A stretch of 64,000 nt of DNA from Actinomadura xylanilytica (lineage in GTDB: Bacteria; Actinomycetota; Actinomycetes; Streptosporangiales; Streptosporangiaceae): NCBI RefSeq assembly GCF_030283145.1, contig NZ_JASNWE010000002.1, forward strand, positions 186,001 to 250,000, read 5' to 3'. Below the pieces are notes generated by a model. That model saw only the letters and a program-made list of their open reading frames with translations. It did not search any database and was not told the DNA's origin. Of this stretch, positions 25,727 through 34,038 are shown one piece after another; within the stretch, counting starts at the first letter, position 1; each line of letters begins with the position of its first letter. The position numbers and the translations under genes are program-made.

Positions 25727-26584
25727 ATGACCGAAGGACTGTTCCAGGACGACGACCTGATCCGCGTCATCAGCCGCGAGGGCGCGCTCATCGCGGCGGG
25801 AGGGGTCGCCTCCCTGCTCCAGACCGCTCACCCCAAGGTCGCGCAGGGCGTCTACGACCACAGCTACACCGCCGACGACCCGCTGCGCCGCCTCCAGAAC
25901 ACCATGGGCTGGCTCTACACCGTCCAGTTCGGCACCCGCGAGGAGGCCGAGCGGTTCAGCGCCCTGGTGCGCAAGGGGCACGAGAAGGTCACCGGGCCCG
26001 GCTACGAGGCCAACGACCCCGAGCTCCAGGTCTGGGTCGCCTCCACCCTGTTCGCCGTGGCCGTGCAGTTCTACCAGCTGCTGTTCCGGCGCGAGTTCGA
26101 CGCGCGGGAGCTGGCGGACTTCTACCGGCAGGCCAAGATCTACGCGACCATCCTCGGCTGCCCCGAGGACCGGATGCCGGCCACCTACCCCGAGTTCCGC
26201 GCCTACTACGCCGAGATGATCGCCACCATCCAGATCACCGACGCCTCGCGGGCCATCGCCGAGCAGGTGCTGAACCCGAGGCTCCCGTTCGGGTTCGCCG
26301 CCGCGCCCGGCCTGATGATGATCCGGCTGATCACGGTCGGGCTGATGCCCGAGCCGATCCGGGTGCAGTACGGCTGGACCTGGGACGCGCGCCGCCGGCG
26401 CCGCTTCGACCGGCTCGTCCGCACGCTGGCGGTCGTCTACCCGAGGCTGCCGGCGCCCGTGCGCACGCTGCCGCGCACCTATTACCTGCGCACCACGCGC
26501 CGGATGCTGGCCAAGGTCGCCGAGCAGCGGCGGCCGGTCATCTCGGTGAAGTCCGACGGCGCCGAGGAGGGGCCGGCGGCCTGA
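25727..26584 (+). CDS. MpaB/DUF2236-family oxygenase
   Basis: A 285-residue protein of the DUF2236 (ER-bound oxygenase MpaB/Rubber oxygenase-like) family. The conserved start is VISREGALIAAGGVASLLQT with AHPKVAQGVYDHS, and the His-rich/Arg core includes RRLQNTMGWLYTVQFGTREE. Known relatives are haem or di-iron oxygenases that cleave lipids or polyisoprene, though most members are untested. No ribosome site precedes the ATG, which agrees with the leaderless promoter. Monocistronic; a perfect palindrome follows. Confidence 0.85.
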   Translation: MTEGLFQDDDLIRVISREGALIAAGGVASLLQTAHPKVAQGVYDHSYTADDPLRRLQNTMGWLYTVQFGTREEAERFSALVRKGHEKVTGPGYEANDPELQVWVASTLFAVAVQFYQLLFRREFDARELADFYRQAKIYATILGCPEDRMPATYPEFRAYYAEMIATIQITDASRAIAEQVLNPRLPFGFAAAPGLMMIRLITVGLMPEPIRVQYGWTWDARRRRRFDRLVRTLAVVYPRLPAPVRTLPRTYYLRTTRRMLAKVAEQRRPVISVKSDGAEEGPAA

Positions 26585-26700
26585 CCTGACCCACCGCGGC
26601 CGGTGCCGTGCCCCGGGCCCGGGCCCGATGCCCCGCGCCCCGGGCCCGCGCCCCTTGCCCATGCCCGCGCGTGCCCGCGCCGAAGGGCGGCTGAACGCGA

Positions 26701-26740
26701 CACGGCCGCGTGTCCCGGACGTCCGGGACACGCGGCCGTG
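26701..26740. terminator. Perfect 40-bp palindrome, bidirectional terminator
   Basis: CACGGCCGCGTGTCCCGGAC (26701-26720) is followed immediately by its exact reverse complement (26721-26740), with no spacer. It lies between two convergent genes (ends 26584 and 26873), so a two-way terminator is the simplest reading. Confidence 0.75.
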
Positions 26741-26872
26741 CCATTTCGCCGGGTCGCCAGGGCCCGGCCCGGCCCCGGCGACCCGTTCACCGGTCGCCGC
26801 CGCCCGTCCGTCCGCTCCCCCCAGAGCCGTGTCGGGACGGCGGCCCCCGATGGGTCCCGCCGCGAGCGCCGG

Positions 26873-28063
26873 TCAGACCGACCCGCTCGCGATGATCTTC
26901 TGTGCGGCCTGCCGGGCGTCGTTCACCGGGATCGCGAAGCCGACCCCGATGTTGCCCGAGCTGCTGCCGGAGGTGGCGATCGCCGAGTTGATCCCGATCA
27001 CCCGTCCGGCGGAGTCGACCAGCGCGCCGCCGGAGTTGCCCGGGTTGATGGCCGCGTCCGTCTGGATCGCGTTCTTGATCACCGCGGTCTCCTGCCGGGA
27101 GAGCCGCTGCTCGAGCCCAGGAGGCAGGCCGCCCTGGCCGCCGCTCCCCCCGCTGCCGCCGCCCGAGTCGCCCTCCTGGATCTCGCGGCCGAGCGCGCTG
27201 ACGATGCCGGAGGTGACCGAGCCGTCCAGGCCGAGCGGGCTGCCCATCGCCAGCACCTGGTCGCCGACCGCCAGCGATCCGCTGTCGCCGAGCGTGGCGG
27301 GCTTGAGTCCGGACACCCCGGTCGCCTTGACCACCGCGATGTCGGAGCCGCTCGCGCTGCCGAGCAGCGTGGCCGGCGCGGTCCTGCCGTCGCTGAACTT
27401 CACCGCGATCCGCTGCGCGTCCGCGACCACGTGCGCGTTGGTCATGATGACGCCGTCGGACCGCAGGATCACCCCGGACCCGGTTCCGGCGCCGTCCCCC
27501 GTCTGGGTCTGCACCGACACCACGCTCGGCTGCACGGCCGCGGCGACCTGCGCGGCCGTGCCGGCCTTGGCGGACGCGCCGGACACCGAGGTGGGGCTCG
27601 AGTAGGCGGTCTCGGACCCGGTGAGCAGCGCGGTCACGGCCGCCCCGGCGCCGCCCGCCCCCACGGCCAGCGCCAGCACCGCCCCCATCGCCACGATCTT
27701 GCGCCGCACCGTCCGGCGCGGGCCCCCGTCCCCGCCGCCGCCTCCCGGGAACGGCTCCTGAGGCGGCACCCCCATCGGGCCCAGCGGCCCCACCGGGCCC
27801 ATGGGGCCCATCGGCCCGAACGGCCCACCCGCCGGCGGTCCGCCGGAAGGCGGCCCGCTCATCGGCGGTCCGCCAGGCGCTCCGGCGGACGGCGGGACGG
27901 ACGGCCCGGTGGGAGATCCGGCGGGCGGTCCCGCTGCGAACCGGGCCTCCGGCAGGCCGTCCGGCGCGGTCGGCCAGACGTCGTGAGGGTGCGGCTGAAG
28001 GCCCTGCTCCTGCCACGGCCCCTGGTCCCCGTGCGGAGCGAAGCTCGGCTGATCGGCGCTCAT
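26873..28063 (-). CDS. Membrane-anchored trypsin-like (HtrA/DegP-type) serine protease without PDZ domain
   Basis: A 396-residue protein: Pro/Gly-rich cytoplasmic region (1-116), a membrane anchor (about 118-145, KIVAMGAVLALAVGAGGAGA) and an extracytoplasmic trypsin-like domain. The triad is His ~211 (TNAHVV), Asp ~240 (SDIAVVK) and Ser ~342 (INPGNSGGAL). A Gly/Ser insertion precedes the last third. The protein stops right after the protease domain, whereas typical HtrA continues into PDZ. Start ATG 28061-28063 after AGGGGG. A protease beside the two-component genes is also found in Streptomyces (SCO4155-4157 region, from memory), so envelope-stress control is likely. Confidence 0.9.
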   Translation of the reverse strand: MSADQPSFAPHGDQGPWQEQGLQPHPHDVWPTAPDGLPEARFAAGPPAGSPTGPSVPPSAGAPGGPPMSGPPSGGPPAGGPFGPMGPMGPVGPLGPMGVPPQEPFPGGGGGDGGPRRTVRRKIVAMGAVLALAVGAGGAGAAVTALLTGSETAYSSPTSVSGASAKAGTAAQVAAAVQPSVVSVQTQTGDGAGTGSGVILRSDGVIMTNAHVVADAQRIAVKFSDGRTAPATLLGSASGSDIAVVKATGVSGLKPATLGDSGSLAVGDQVLAMGSPLGLDGSVTSGIVSALGREIQEGDSGGGSGGSGGQGGLPPGLEQRLSRQETAVIKNAIQTDAAINPGNSGGALVDSAGRVIGINSAIATSGSSSGNIGVGFAIPVNDARQAAQKIIASGSV

Positions 28064-28235
28064 CTGGTCCCCCTGTCGTCTACTCACTCCGAGAGTGCGC
28101 GGCGGCCCTGCAACTCCCCTGGACCCGACCTGAAAGTCCGCTGAACGGCGTCCCGGCATGAGAAAGCCGCGACCAGGGGGACGTGCGGCGGCTCGTTCCC
28201 CCAGGCCACGGCGGCTGGAAAGGGCTGGGCAGGGC

Positions 28236-28268
28236 GCGCACCCCCGGACCGTCCGGGCCGGGGGGCGC
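28236..28268 (-). terminator. Imperfect hairpin between kinase and protease genes
   Basis: GCGC-A-CCCCCGG (28236-28247) against CCGGGGGGCGC (28258-28268). It may separate the kinase-regulator transcript from htrA. Confidence 0.4.
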
Positions 28269-28346
28269 CCCGCGATTCACAGCCAACCCGGCGGAGCTGA
28301 ACGCATCCTGAACCACTCCCCAAGCTTGGCTGAGAAGCGCGTGAGG

Positions 28347-29846
28347 TCAGTCGGGCGCCAGCGGCAGCAGGACGCGGAACACCGCGCCCTCCCCCGGCTG
28401 TGAGTCCACCTCGACCAAGCCCTCGTGCGCCGCGACGAGCGCCGCGACGATGGACAGGCCGAGCCCGGTCCCGCCGCCCTCAGGGCTGCGGGACGGGTCG
28501 GCGCGGTAGAAGCGCTCGAAGACCCGTTCGGCCTGGTCGGGCGGGAGGCCCGGTCCCTCGTCCACGACCTCGCACACCGCCGCCGGCGCGCCGCGCAGCG
28601 TGCCGGGCGAGAGCCGCACCGCGACCGGGGTGCCCTCCGGGGTGTGCACGACCGCGTTGGTCAGCAGGTTGCCCAGCACCTGGCGGAGCCGCGGCTCGTC
28701 GCCCAGCACCTGGTAGGCGACGCCGCCCTCGACCGACAGCTCGACGGCGCGGCCGGGCGCGACCACGCGGGTCTCCTGGACGGCGTCGGCGGCGACCGCG
28801 AGTAGGTCCACCGGGCGTCGCTCGACCGGGCGCTGCCGGTCGAGCCGGGCGAGCAGGAGGAGGTCCTCGACCAGCAGGCCCATCCGGGCCGCGGTCTGCT
28901 CGATCCGGCCGACCAGCCGGTCGATCTCCTCGGGCGTGCGGGCCGCGCCCTGCCGGTAGAACTCGGCGAAGCCGCGGATCGCGGTCAGCGGGGTGCGCAG
29001 CTCGTGGCTGGCGTCGGCGACGAAGCGCCGCATCCGCTCCTCGGAGCGGAGCGCGGTCTCCTCCGACCGGCGGGCCGCCGCCTCGGACTCGGCCCGCGCG
29101 CCGAACGCCGCCTCGATCTGGGTGAGCATGGAGTTGAGCGACCCGCCGAGCCGGCCCATCTCGGTGCGCGCGTCGCCCTCGGGCACGCGCCGGGACAGGT
29201 CGCCGGCCGCGATCGCGCCGGCGGTCTCCTCGATCGCGGCGAGCGGGCGCAGGCTGACCCGGACCACCCAGACCCCCAGGATCACCAGCACGGCCAGCAC
29301 CAGCAGCCCGACGATCACGTCGATGGCGACCAGCCGGCCCACGGTGCGCTCGATCTCCTCCATGCTGGTCGCGAGCATGAGGGTGAAGCCACCGGGGAGC
29401 GGCTCGGCGAGGACCCGCCAGGACGAGCTCCCCTTGCCGCTGCCCGGCACGGTGAACGGCGCGTCGAGCCGTCCGCTCAGGTCGGCGGGCAGCCGCGGGC
29501 GGCCGGGCTCGCCCCATGCGGCGCTCTCCGCCCGGATCGTCCCGCTGGGGTCGCGGAGCTGCCCGTACATCTCGCTGGGGATGCGGACGAAGAACTGGTC
29601 GCCGCCGTTGCGCAGCTCCGGGACGACCGTGCTGATCGCGCGGCCGACGGTGCTGCGGAGCTGGTCGTCGGCCCGTCCGACCAGGTAGTCGCGCAGGACG
29701 GACGCGCCCGCCCCGCTCATCACCGTCATGCCGAGGGTGACCAGCACCAGCATTCCCGCGATCAGCTTGACCCACAGCGGGGTGCGATCGCGCAGCCGCG
29801 CGGGCAGGCCCGGCCGGCGGACCGGCGTGGTCACCGGCGGGTTCAT
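28347..29846 (-). CDS. Two-component sensor histidine kinase
   Basis: A 499-residue kinase. First membrane helix about 27-47 (VKLIAGMLVLVTLGMTVMSG), an extracytoplasmic sensor of ~120 residues (with QFFVRIPSEMYGQLRDPSGT), second helix about 165-195, HAMP domain, HisKA with FVADASHELRTPLTAIRGFA (His about 280), and HATPase with N box (LGNLLTNAVVHTPEGTPVAV), DEGPGLPP and GGTGLGLSIV. The ATG shares its A with the regulator's stop (TGATG), so the two are coupled. It is expected to phosphorylate the regulator encoded by the upstream gene. Confidence 0.95.
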   Translation of the reverse strand: MNPPVTTPVRRPGLPARLRDRTPLWVKLIAGMLVLVTLGMTVMSGAGASVLRDYLVGRADDQLRSTVGRAISTVVPELRNGGDQFFVRIPSEMYGQLRDPSGTIRAESAAWGEPGRPRLPADLSGRLDAPFTVPGSGKGSSSWRVLAEPLPGGFTLMLATSMEEIERTVGRLVAIDVIVGLLVLAVLVILGVWVVRVSLRPLAAIEETAGAIAAGDLSRRVPEGDARTEMGRLGGSLNSMLTQIEAAFGARAESEAAARRSEETALRSEERMRRFVADASHELRTPLTAIRGFAEFYRQGAARTPEEIDRLVGRIEQTAARMGLLVEDLLLLARLDRQRPVERRPVDLLAVAADAVQETRVVAPGRAVELSVEGGVAYQVLGDEPRLRQVLGNLLTNAVVHTPEGTPVAVRLSPGTLRGAPAAVCEVVDEGPGLPPDQAERVFERFYRADPSRSPEGGGTGLGLSIVAALVAAHEGLVEVDSQPGEGAVFRVLLPLAPD

Positions 29847-30583
29847 CAGCCGGTGTTCTGCGGCTCGCGCAGCACGTAGCCCACCCCGCGCAGGGTGTGG
29901 ATCAGCCGCGGCTCGGTGTTGTCGACCTTGCGGCGCAGCGCCGAGACGTAGGACTCGACGATGCCGGCGTCGCCGCGGAAGTCGTAGTTCCACACGTGGT
30001 CGAGGATCTGCGCCTTGGACAGCACCCGGCCCGCGTTCGCCATGAAGTAGCGCAGGAGCTTGAACTCGGTCGGCGAGAGCTGGACGGCCCGGCCGCCGCG
30101 CCACACCTCGTGGCTGTCCTCGTCCAGCTCGACGTCGGCGAAGACCATCCGCGGCGGGGGCTCGGCCGCGCCGCCGCGGAACCGCCGCAGCACCGCGCGG
30201 ATCCGCGCGATGACCTCCTCCAGGCTGAACGGCTTGGTGACGTAGTCGTCGCCGCCGATGGTCAGTCCCTTGATCCGGTCCTGCACCGCGTCGCGGGCGG
30301 TGAGGAACAGCACCGGGGTGTGGTCGCCGCCCGAGCGGAGCCGCCGCGCGACGTCGAACCCGTCGATGTCGGGCAGCATCACGTCCAGGACGATCAGGTC
30401 GGGCCGGTGCCGGCGCGCCGCCTGCACGGCGTCGGCGCCGTTGGTCGCGGTCACGACCTCGAAGCCGCTGAACCGGAGGCTGCCGGCGAGCAGCTCCAGG
30501 ATGTTGGGCTCGTCCTCGACGACGAGGAGCAGCGCCTCAGGCACCCTGCCCCCGCCGTTCACCGTACGCTCAGCCAATGACAC
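29846..30583 (-). CDS. OmpR/PhoB-type response regulator
   Basis: A 245-residue regulator. The receiver (about residues 16-130) contains VVEDEPN (acidic pocket), VLDVMLPDIDGF (phospho-Asp) and TKPFSLEEV (Lys). The winged helix (about 150-240) contains LSPTEFKLLRYFMANAGRVL and VESYVSALRRKVDN. GTG 30581-30583 follows GGAGGGGGAAC. It forms an operon with the sensor kinase; the adjacent HtrA-like protease is the obvious candidate target. Confidence 0.95.
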   Translation of the reverse strand: MSLAERTVNGGGRVPEALLLVVEDEPNILELLAGSLRFSGFEVVTATNGADAVQAARRHRPDLIVLDVMLPDIDGFDVARRLRSGGDHTPVLFLTARDAVQDRIKGLTIGGDDYVTKPFSLEEVIARIRAVLRRFRGGAAEPPPRMVFADVELDEDSHEVWRGGRAVQLSPTEFKLLRYFMANAGRVLSKAQILDHVWNYDFRGDAGIVESYVSALRRKVDNTEPRLIHTLRGVGYVLREPQNTG

Positions 30584-30610
30584 GTTCCCCCTCCGCAATC
30601 ATCGCAGAGG

Positions 30611-30817
30611 TTGCCATCCGAACCTGAAGGCCCCCTGGACGTCAGCCCAGGATCTCCCGACCTTCGCGGCGTCCGCTACACGACCGGCTTCGTCGCCTGC
30701 GCGGCGGTCGCCGGAATCGCCGTCGCCGTCGCGGCCTTCATCCCCGCCCGAAGGCCCGGACGCGGTGCTGTCGACAACGACGAGGACGTGGGAACGGCCG
30801 CCGAGGCCCGTCCCTGA
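30611..30817 (+). pseudogene. Probable C-terminal fragment of an MFS transporter
   Basis: Sixty-eight codons from a TTG with GAGG touching it. The middle (YTTGFVACAAVAGIAVAVAA then FIPARRP) looks like the last transmembrane helix and exit of a DHA-type MFS exporter. A small one-helix membrane protein is the alternative. It ends 38 bases before attL and would originally have lain downstream of the att-site host gene. Confidence 0.4.
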
Positions 30818-30854
30818 GCGAGGGCGGGGCGGTCGTCCTTGATCGGATGCCGTC

Positions 30855-30885
30855 CTACCCGAAGTACTCGATGAAGGGCACCTTC
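30855..30885. repeat. attL core (31 bp)
   Basis: Begins CTACCCGAAGTACTCGATGA and is identical over 31 bases to 39908-39938. On the minus strand it still reads KVPFIEYFG-stop without the rest of the host gene, as expected for the duplicated end. Confidence 0.93.
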
Positions 30886-30990
30886 CCATCCCATGGATTC
30901 CGTGACCTGGGGAGATCGCTCAAAGTAGCGCCTGAGCTGCACTCTCTCCCCCGGGCACTTCCGATCAATTCCGGCGCCCTCCGACCCTCT

Positions 30991-31009
30991 GACGGAACAG
31001 AGACGGAAC
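30991..31009. repeat. Left copy of the 19-bp internal repeat (candidate integrase arm site)
   Basis: GACGGAACAGAGACGGAAC, itself two GACGGAAC units spaced by AGA. It occurs again at 39835-39853, inside the integrase gene end. The copies lie 136 and 73 bases inside the respective cores. Confidence 0.75.
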
Positions 31010-31122
31010 TGAGAGCGCGCGGACCTCCCCCGGTACGTCGGGGGCACGCCAGACATAAGGCGGCCCCGGACGCGGTGTCATCAGCACCGGCCGGGGCCTT
31101 GATCGGAACAGAGGTCCGACCC

Positions 31123-31617
31123 ATGAACGAGCGTATCCAGAGCATCACCTTCGCTGCTGGCACTCTCACCGACGCGCAGAGGGACGGTCTCGCGTGCGTC
31201 GTGTGCAGCGTCTCCTACCTCACCAGCACCGCGCCGTCCGTCCCCGTGGGCACGGTCGACGGCGCCCAGGTGTTCGCCTGCGAGGCGCACACCGCGGCGG
31301 CCGGGAAGTCGTCCACGTGGCCGGACGGCGAGGCCGAGAGCGTCCGCGAGACGGCCGACGACATCGAGGCGTTGCGCGACCTCGCGGAGCGGATCGGCGA
31401 GGTGGCCGAAGACCTGTCGAGCTGCCCGGACCGGGCGGAGCTCGTGATCGCGCTCCGAGAGATTCGGACGGGCCTGAGCCGCCTGCGCGAGGCCGTCGAG
31501 GCGGGTGCCCGGGAGAAGGCGCCGGAACTCCTTGACCAGGGTCTGGCGACCGCACAGGAGACCGTAAGGGTCGCTATCGCACTGCTGGACGCGACGCAGG
31601 CGAAGCACGCCGAGTAG
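31123..31617 (+). CDS. Hypothetical element protein, 164 aa, zinc-site N-terminus and coiled coil
   Basis: N-terminal CVVCSVSYL and CEAHTA (residues about 26-60) could make a Cys3-His zinc site. The rest (about 75-160) is a heptad-rich helical region (IEALRDLAERIGEVAEDLSS, EIRTGLSRLREAVEAGAREK). ATG 31123 with GAGGT upstream. First gene inside attL. Function unknown; actinomycete mobile elements often carry such small cargo proteins. Confidence 0.7.
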   Translation: MNERIQSITFAAGTLTDAQRDGLACVVCSVSYLTSTAPSVPVGTVDGAQVFACEAHTAAAGKSSTWPDGEAESVRETADDIEALRDLAERIGEVAEDLSSCPDRAELVIALREIRTGLSRLREAVEAGAREKAPELLDQGLATAQETVRVAIALLDATQAKHAE

Positions 31618-31700
31618 CCCACCGACCGCACCCCCTGGAACGAGACTGGCGCCCCGTCTCCCTCACGCGGAGGGTGGCGGGGCGCCGGTGCATCGCGTGC

Positions 31701-32981
31701 TCAGAGTAGCGCGAGGCCACCCTCATCCGGCGGTAGTTCGCGCCCCTCGTCGCGGAGCTGCTCGGCGAACTCTGCCACTCGCCGCTCACGCGGATACCGG
31801 TCCTCCAGCCGAGAGCGCAGCTCGTTCGCCCTCGGCAGTAGATCACCGGACCGGCGTGCCGGCCCCAGCGCGGCCTGGCCGTGCCGCACGGCGCTCTCCA
31901 GATCACCGCGGCGCCCTGCGACCAGACCGAGGTCAAGGTTCACCATCGCGTACCGCATCGGCCAGCGCACCGAGTCATCCGGGCGCCGGGACTGGACGAT
32001 GACCTCGCGGGCGTGTTCCTCGGCTGCGTCGTTCTCTCCGAGCATGGTGTAGATCGTCGAGCAGTAGAACTCGTACTTGTCGTGGTCGAACACGAAGTGG
32101 TGCTCCGGATGGCCGGGCCGCGGTAGCTGATCCATGATGGCCCGGCCGACTCGGAGTGCGTCGATCGCCCGTCGATCGCCCATGCGCGCGTAGCCGCGTC
32201 CGGCCTGGAGGGTGAGTTGGACCGCTGCGTTGCTGGCGCCCGCGTGCTGGATACCGGCCTCGGAGTACTCCACCACCTCGTCGTAGCGGCGCTCGACGAG
32301 TGCGAACCAGGCGGCGATCTCCCACGACCACCCGACGATCTCGCCATGCCCAGCCTGCTCTCCCAGCCGGCGCGCGGTACTGCGGAGGATCTCCGCGCCG
32401 GTCTTGTCGCCGGCGTCGTAGAGCGTGCAGGCCAGCAGGACCGACAGCCACCCCGAACGCACCAGCAGTTCGCGATGCTCGGCGAGGGTGGTCCGGCTGT
32501 TCAGCAAGTGGAGGACGTAGGACAGGTGCGCCTTCCCTCGGCGGCTCAGCACTTCGGGTGACACGGTCGGATAGTCGCGGCACAGGCGGTCAACGACGGT
32601 GTCCAGCAGGTCAAGCGTGCCTGCGGCGAGATCGGTGGCGCCGGCGTGAGCCGCCAGGTCGAGCAACTCGACTTCCTCGGCGGCCACCGACCGGTCATCG
32701 GCTGGCATAGGCGGCTGAGCGTGGGGCGAGCCGAACAGTTCGTCCTCTGTGGTCTTCAGCACGCGGGCGTACAGCGGCCTGTACCGGGGACCTGGAAGCC
32801 AAGCGCCCGCTTCCCACTGCTTGATCATGTCGATGAGGCTCTTCACATGGGCGACGTGCTCCAGTTCGCCGGGGGCGGCGGCACGGCGCAGGAGGCGAGC
32901 GAGATCTCCCCGCGTCCAGTACGGCGGTTCCTCTCGCGCCGCCCGCAGGCGCGCACCGATGGCCTTGTTATCGGCGGACAT
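31701..32981 (-). CDS. XRE-type regulator with TPR-like helical domain
   Basis: A 426-residue protein. The N-terminus (AIGARLRAAREEPPYWTRGD, residues about 6-80) is a helix-turn-helix of a type common in actinomycetes. The remainder (about 110-410) is a helical TPR-like array (ASNAAVQLTLQAGRGYARMG, MVNLDLGLVAGRRGDLESAV). Such fusions often respond to a peptide or partner protein. It is divergent from the 85-residue gene at 33135 and may control it. Cargo rather than core function of the element is likely. Confidence 0.85.
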   Translation of the reverse strand: MSADNKAIGARLRAAREEPPYWTRGDLARLLRRAAAPGELEHVAHVKSLIDMIKQWEAGAWLPGPRYRPLYARVLKTTEDELFGSPHAQPPMPADDRSVAAEEVELLDLAAHAGATDLAAGTLDLLDTVVDRLCRDYPTVSPEVLSRRGKAHLSYVLHLLNSRTTLAEHRELLVRSGWLSVLLACTLYDAGDKTGAEILRSTARRLGEQAGHGEIVGWSWEIAAWFALVERRYDEVVEYSEAGIQHAGASNAAVQLTLQAGRGYARMGDRRAIDALRVGRAIMDQLPRPGHPEHHFVFDHDKYEFYCSTIYTMLGENDAAEEHAREVIVQSRRPDDSVRWPMRYAMVNLDLGLVAGRRGDLESAVRHGQAALGPARRSGDLLPRANELRSRLEDRYPRERRVAEFAEQLRDEGRELPPDEGGLALL

Positions 32982-33134
32982 GTTACGATGCACCTCTCGC
33001 CGGTGACGGGGGAGGGCGGTCACCCTCCTGAACCCTCCCGTTCCCTCCCCCATCCTGCCTCTGGTGCTGTGGCACCCGCCACAACTTCACTAGGTGTGAC
33101 CGGATCACAACCCGCATCGCACAGGACGGTCACG

Positions 33135-33392
33135 ATGTTCAGATCCCGCTCTTCCGATTCGCCCGAGCTGTTCACGTGGGATGTCGACCACGCGTGCGGC
33201 GTCACCGACGACCAGGGGCGTGCGCGCGAACTCGTACGGACCGCACTCGACGCGGCGCCGGCCGGGACGCGCGGTGTGGTCGAGCGGGTGCGTGTCAGCG
33301 AGTCCGGCCGGGGCTCCTACGTGCTCCTCGGCGAGATCGCACGGGCACACAGGGACGAGCGGTCCGGTTCAGTGGTCTGGACGACCCTATGA
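33135..33392 (+). CDS. Hypothetical element protein, 85 aa
   Basis: Soluble, mixed alpha/beta product starting MFRSRSSDSPELFTWDVDHA and ending in ERSGSVVWTTL. Divergent from the XRE/TPR regulator with about 150 bases between, the usual geometry of a regulator and its target. Not recognised. The ATG has only a weak GGACGG site. Confidence 0.55.
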   Translation: MFRSRSSDSPELFTWDVDHACGVTDDQGRARELVRTALDAAPAGTRGVVERVRVSESGRGSYVLLGEIARAHRDERSGSVVWTTL

Positions 33393-34038
33393 ACGCGGGC
33401 ACGGTGAGGCATGCGCGCGGCGGCCTCACCGTGCCCGTTACCACGTCGTGCGGTCGCCCGCCCGGCCCGCCCGGTTCGAGCCCGGGGACCCGACAGGCGG
33501 GGACCGTACGACCTGATGCCCGGCCGGCCGGACTGGGGAATCCGTCCGGCCGGGTGGGGGGATCGCGCGGCCGGTGCTCCACACCCCCACCCCCTGGGGA
33601 GTACCGGCCGCGCGGCACAAGCTCCGCGGCCCCGGGTTTGCTGGCGCGCGCCCGGGGCCGCGGTCCAGGCCCGGTGATCACCGGGCCGCTAATCCGGGCA
33701 GTCGCCTCGCGAGGGAACAGCGGGGCGCGATCACCGGGAACAGTCACGGTACGTGACGGATCGGCCACCCGCTAATCCGGCCCTCTCGGCTTCAGCGTCA
33801 TCAGGCGTCGTCACTCTGAGTCACGGAGAGAGAATAGGTCGACGGTGGTTTGGGTCGCCCCAGGTCAGGGGCTCAAAACCCCGGGCATCTCCGCAGGTCA
33901 GCGACATCCGTGCAGGTCAGAGCGTTGATCCACTTCACTCACGGATCGTGACCCCTCGTGAGCACTCCCGACCCCGGTCACGTATGGTGACGAGAGCGGG
34001 GGGACGCCACGGCGCCCGACGTCCCCCCGGCTCCCGGT
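33393..34038. other. Repeat-rich non-coding region of the element
   Basis: No convincing gene. It holds two GTCAC-N5-GTGAC palindromes (33743-33757, 33977-33991), a perfect 16-base palindrome CCCGGTGATCACCGGG (33670-33685) with its half GATCACCGGG repeated at 33729-33738, CGCTAATCCGG twice (33688, 33770), and GCAGGTCAG twice 19 bases apart (33893, 33912) with a further copy near attR (39890). Such clustering suits an origin, a packaging or excision site, or a regulatory hub. Which one is not decided by sequence. Confidence 0.6.

Noticed and set aside
30611..30817. Left-hand TTG ORF as a cargo gene of the element
   Set aside because: It lies outside attL and looks like a transporter C-terminal remnant, so it belongs to the chromosome.
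33841..33900. tRNA-like look of the segment with GGGGCTCAAAACCCC in the element
   Set aside because: No acceptor stem, D-arm or T-loop GTTCGA can be built around it.
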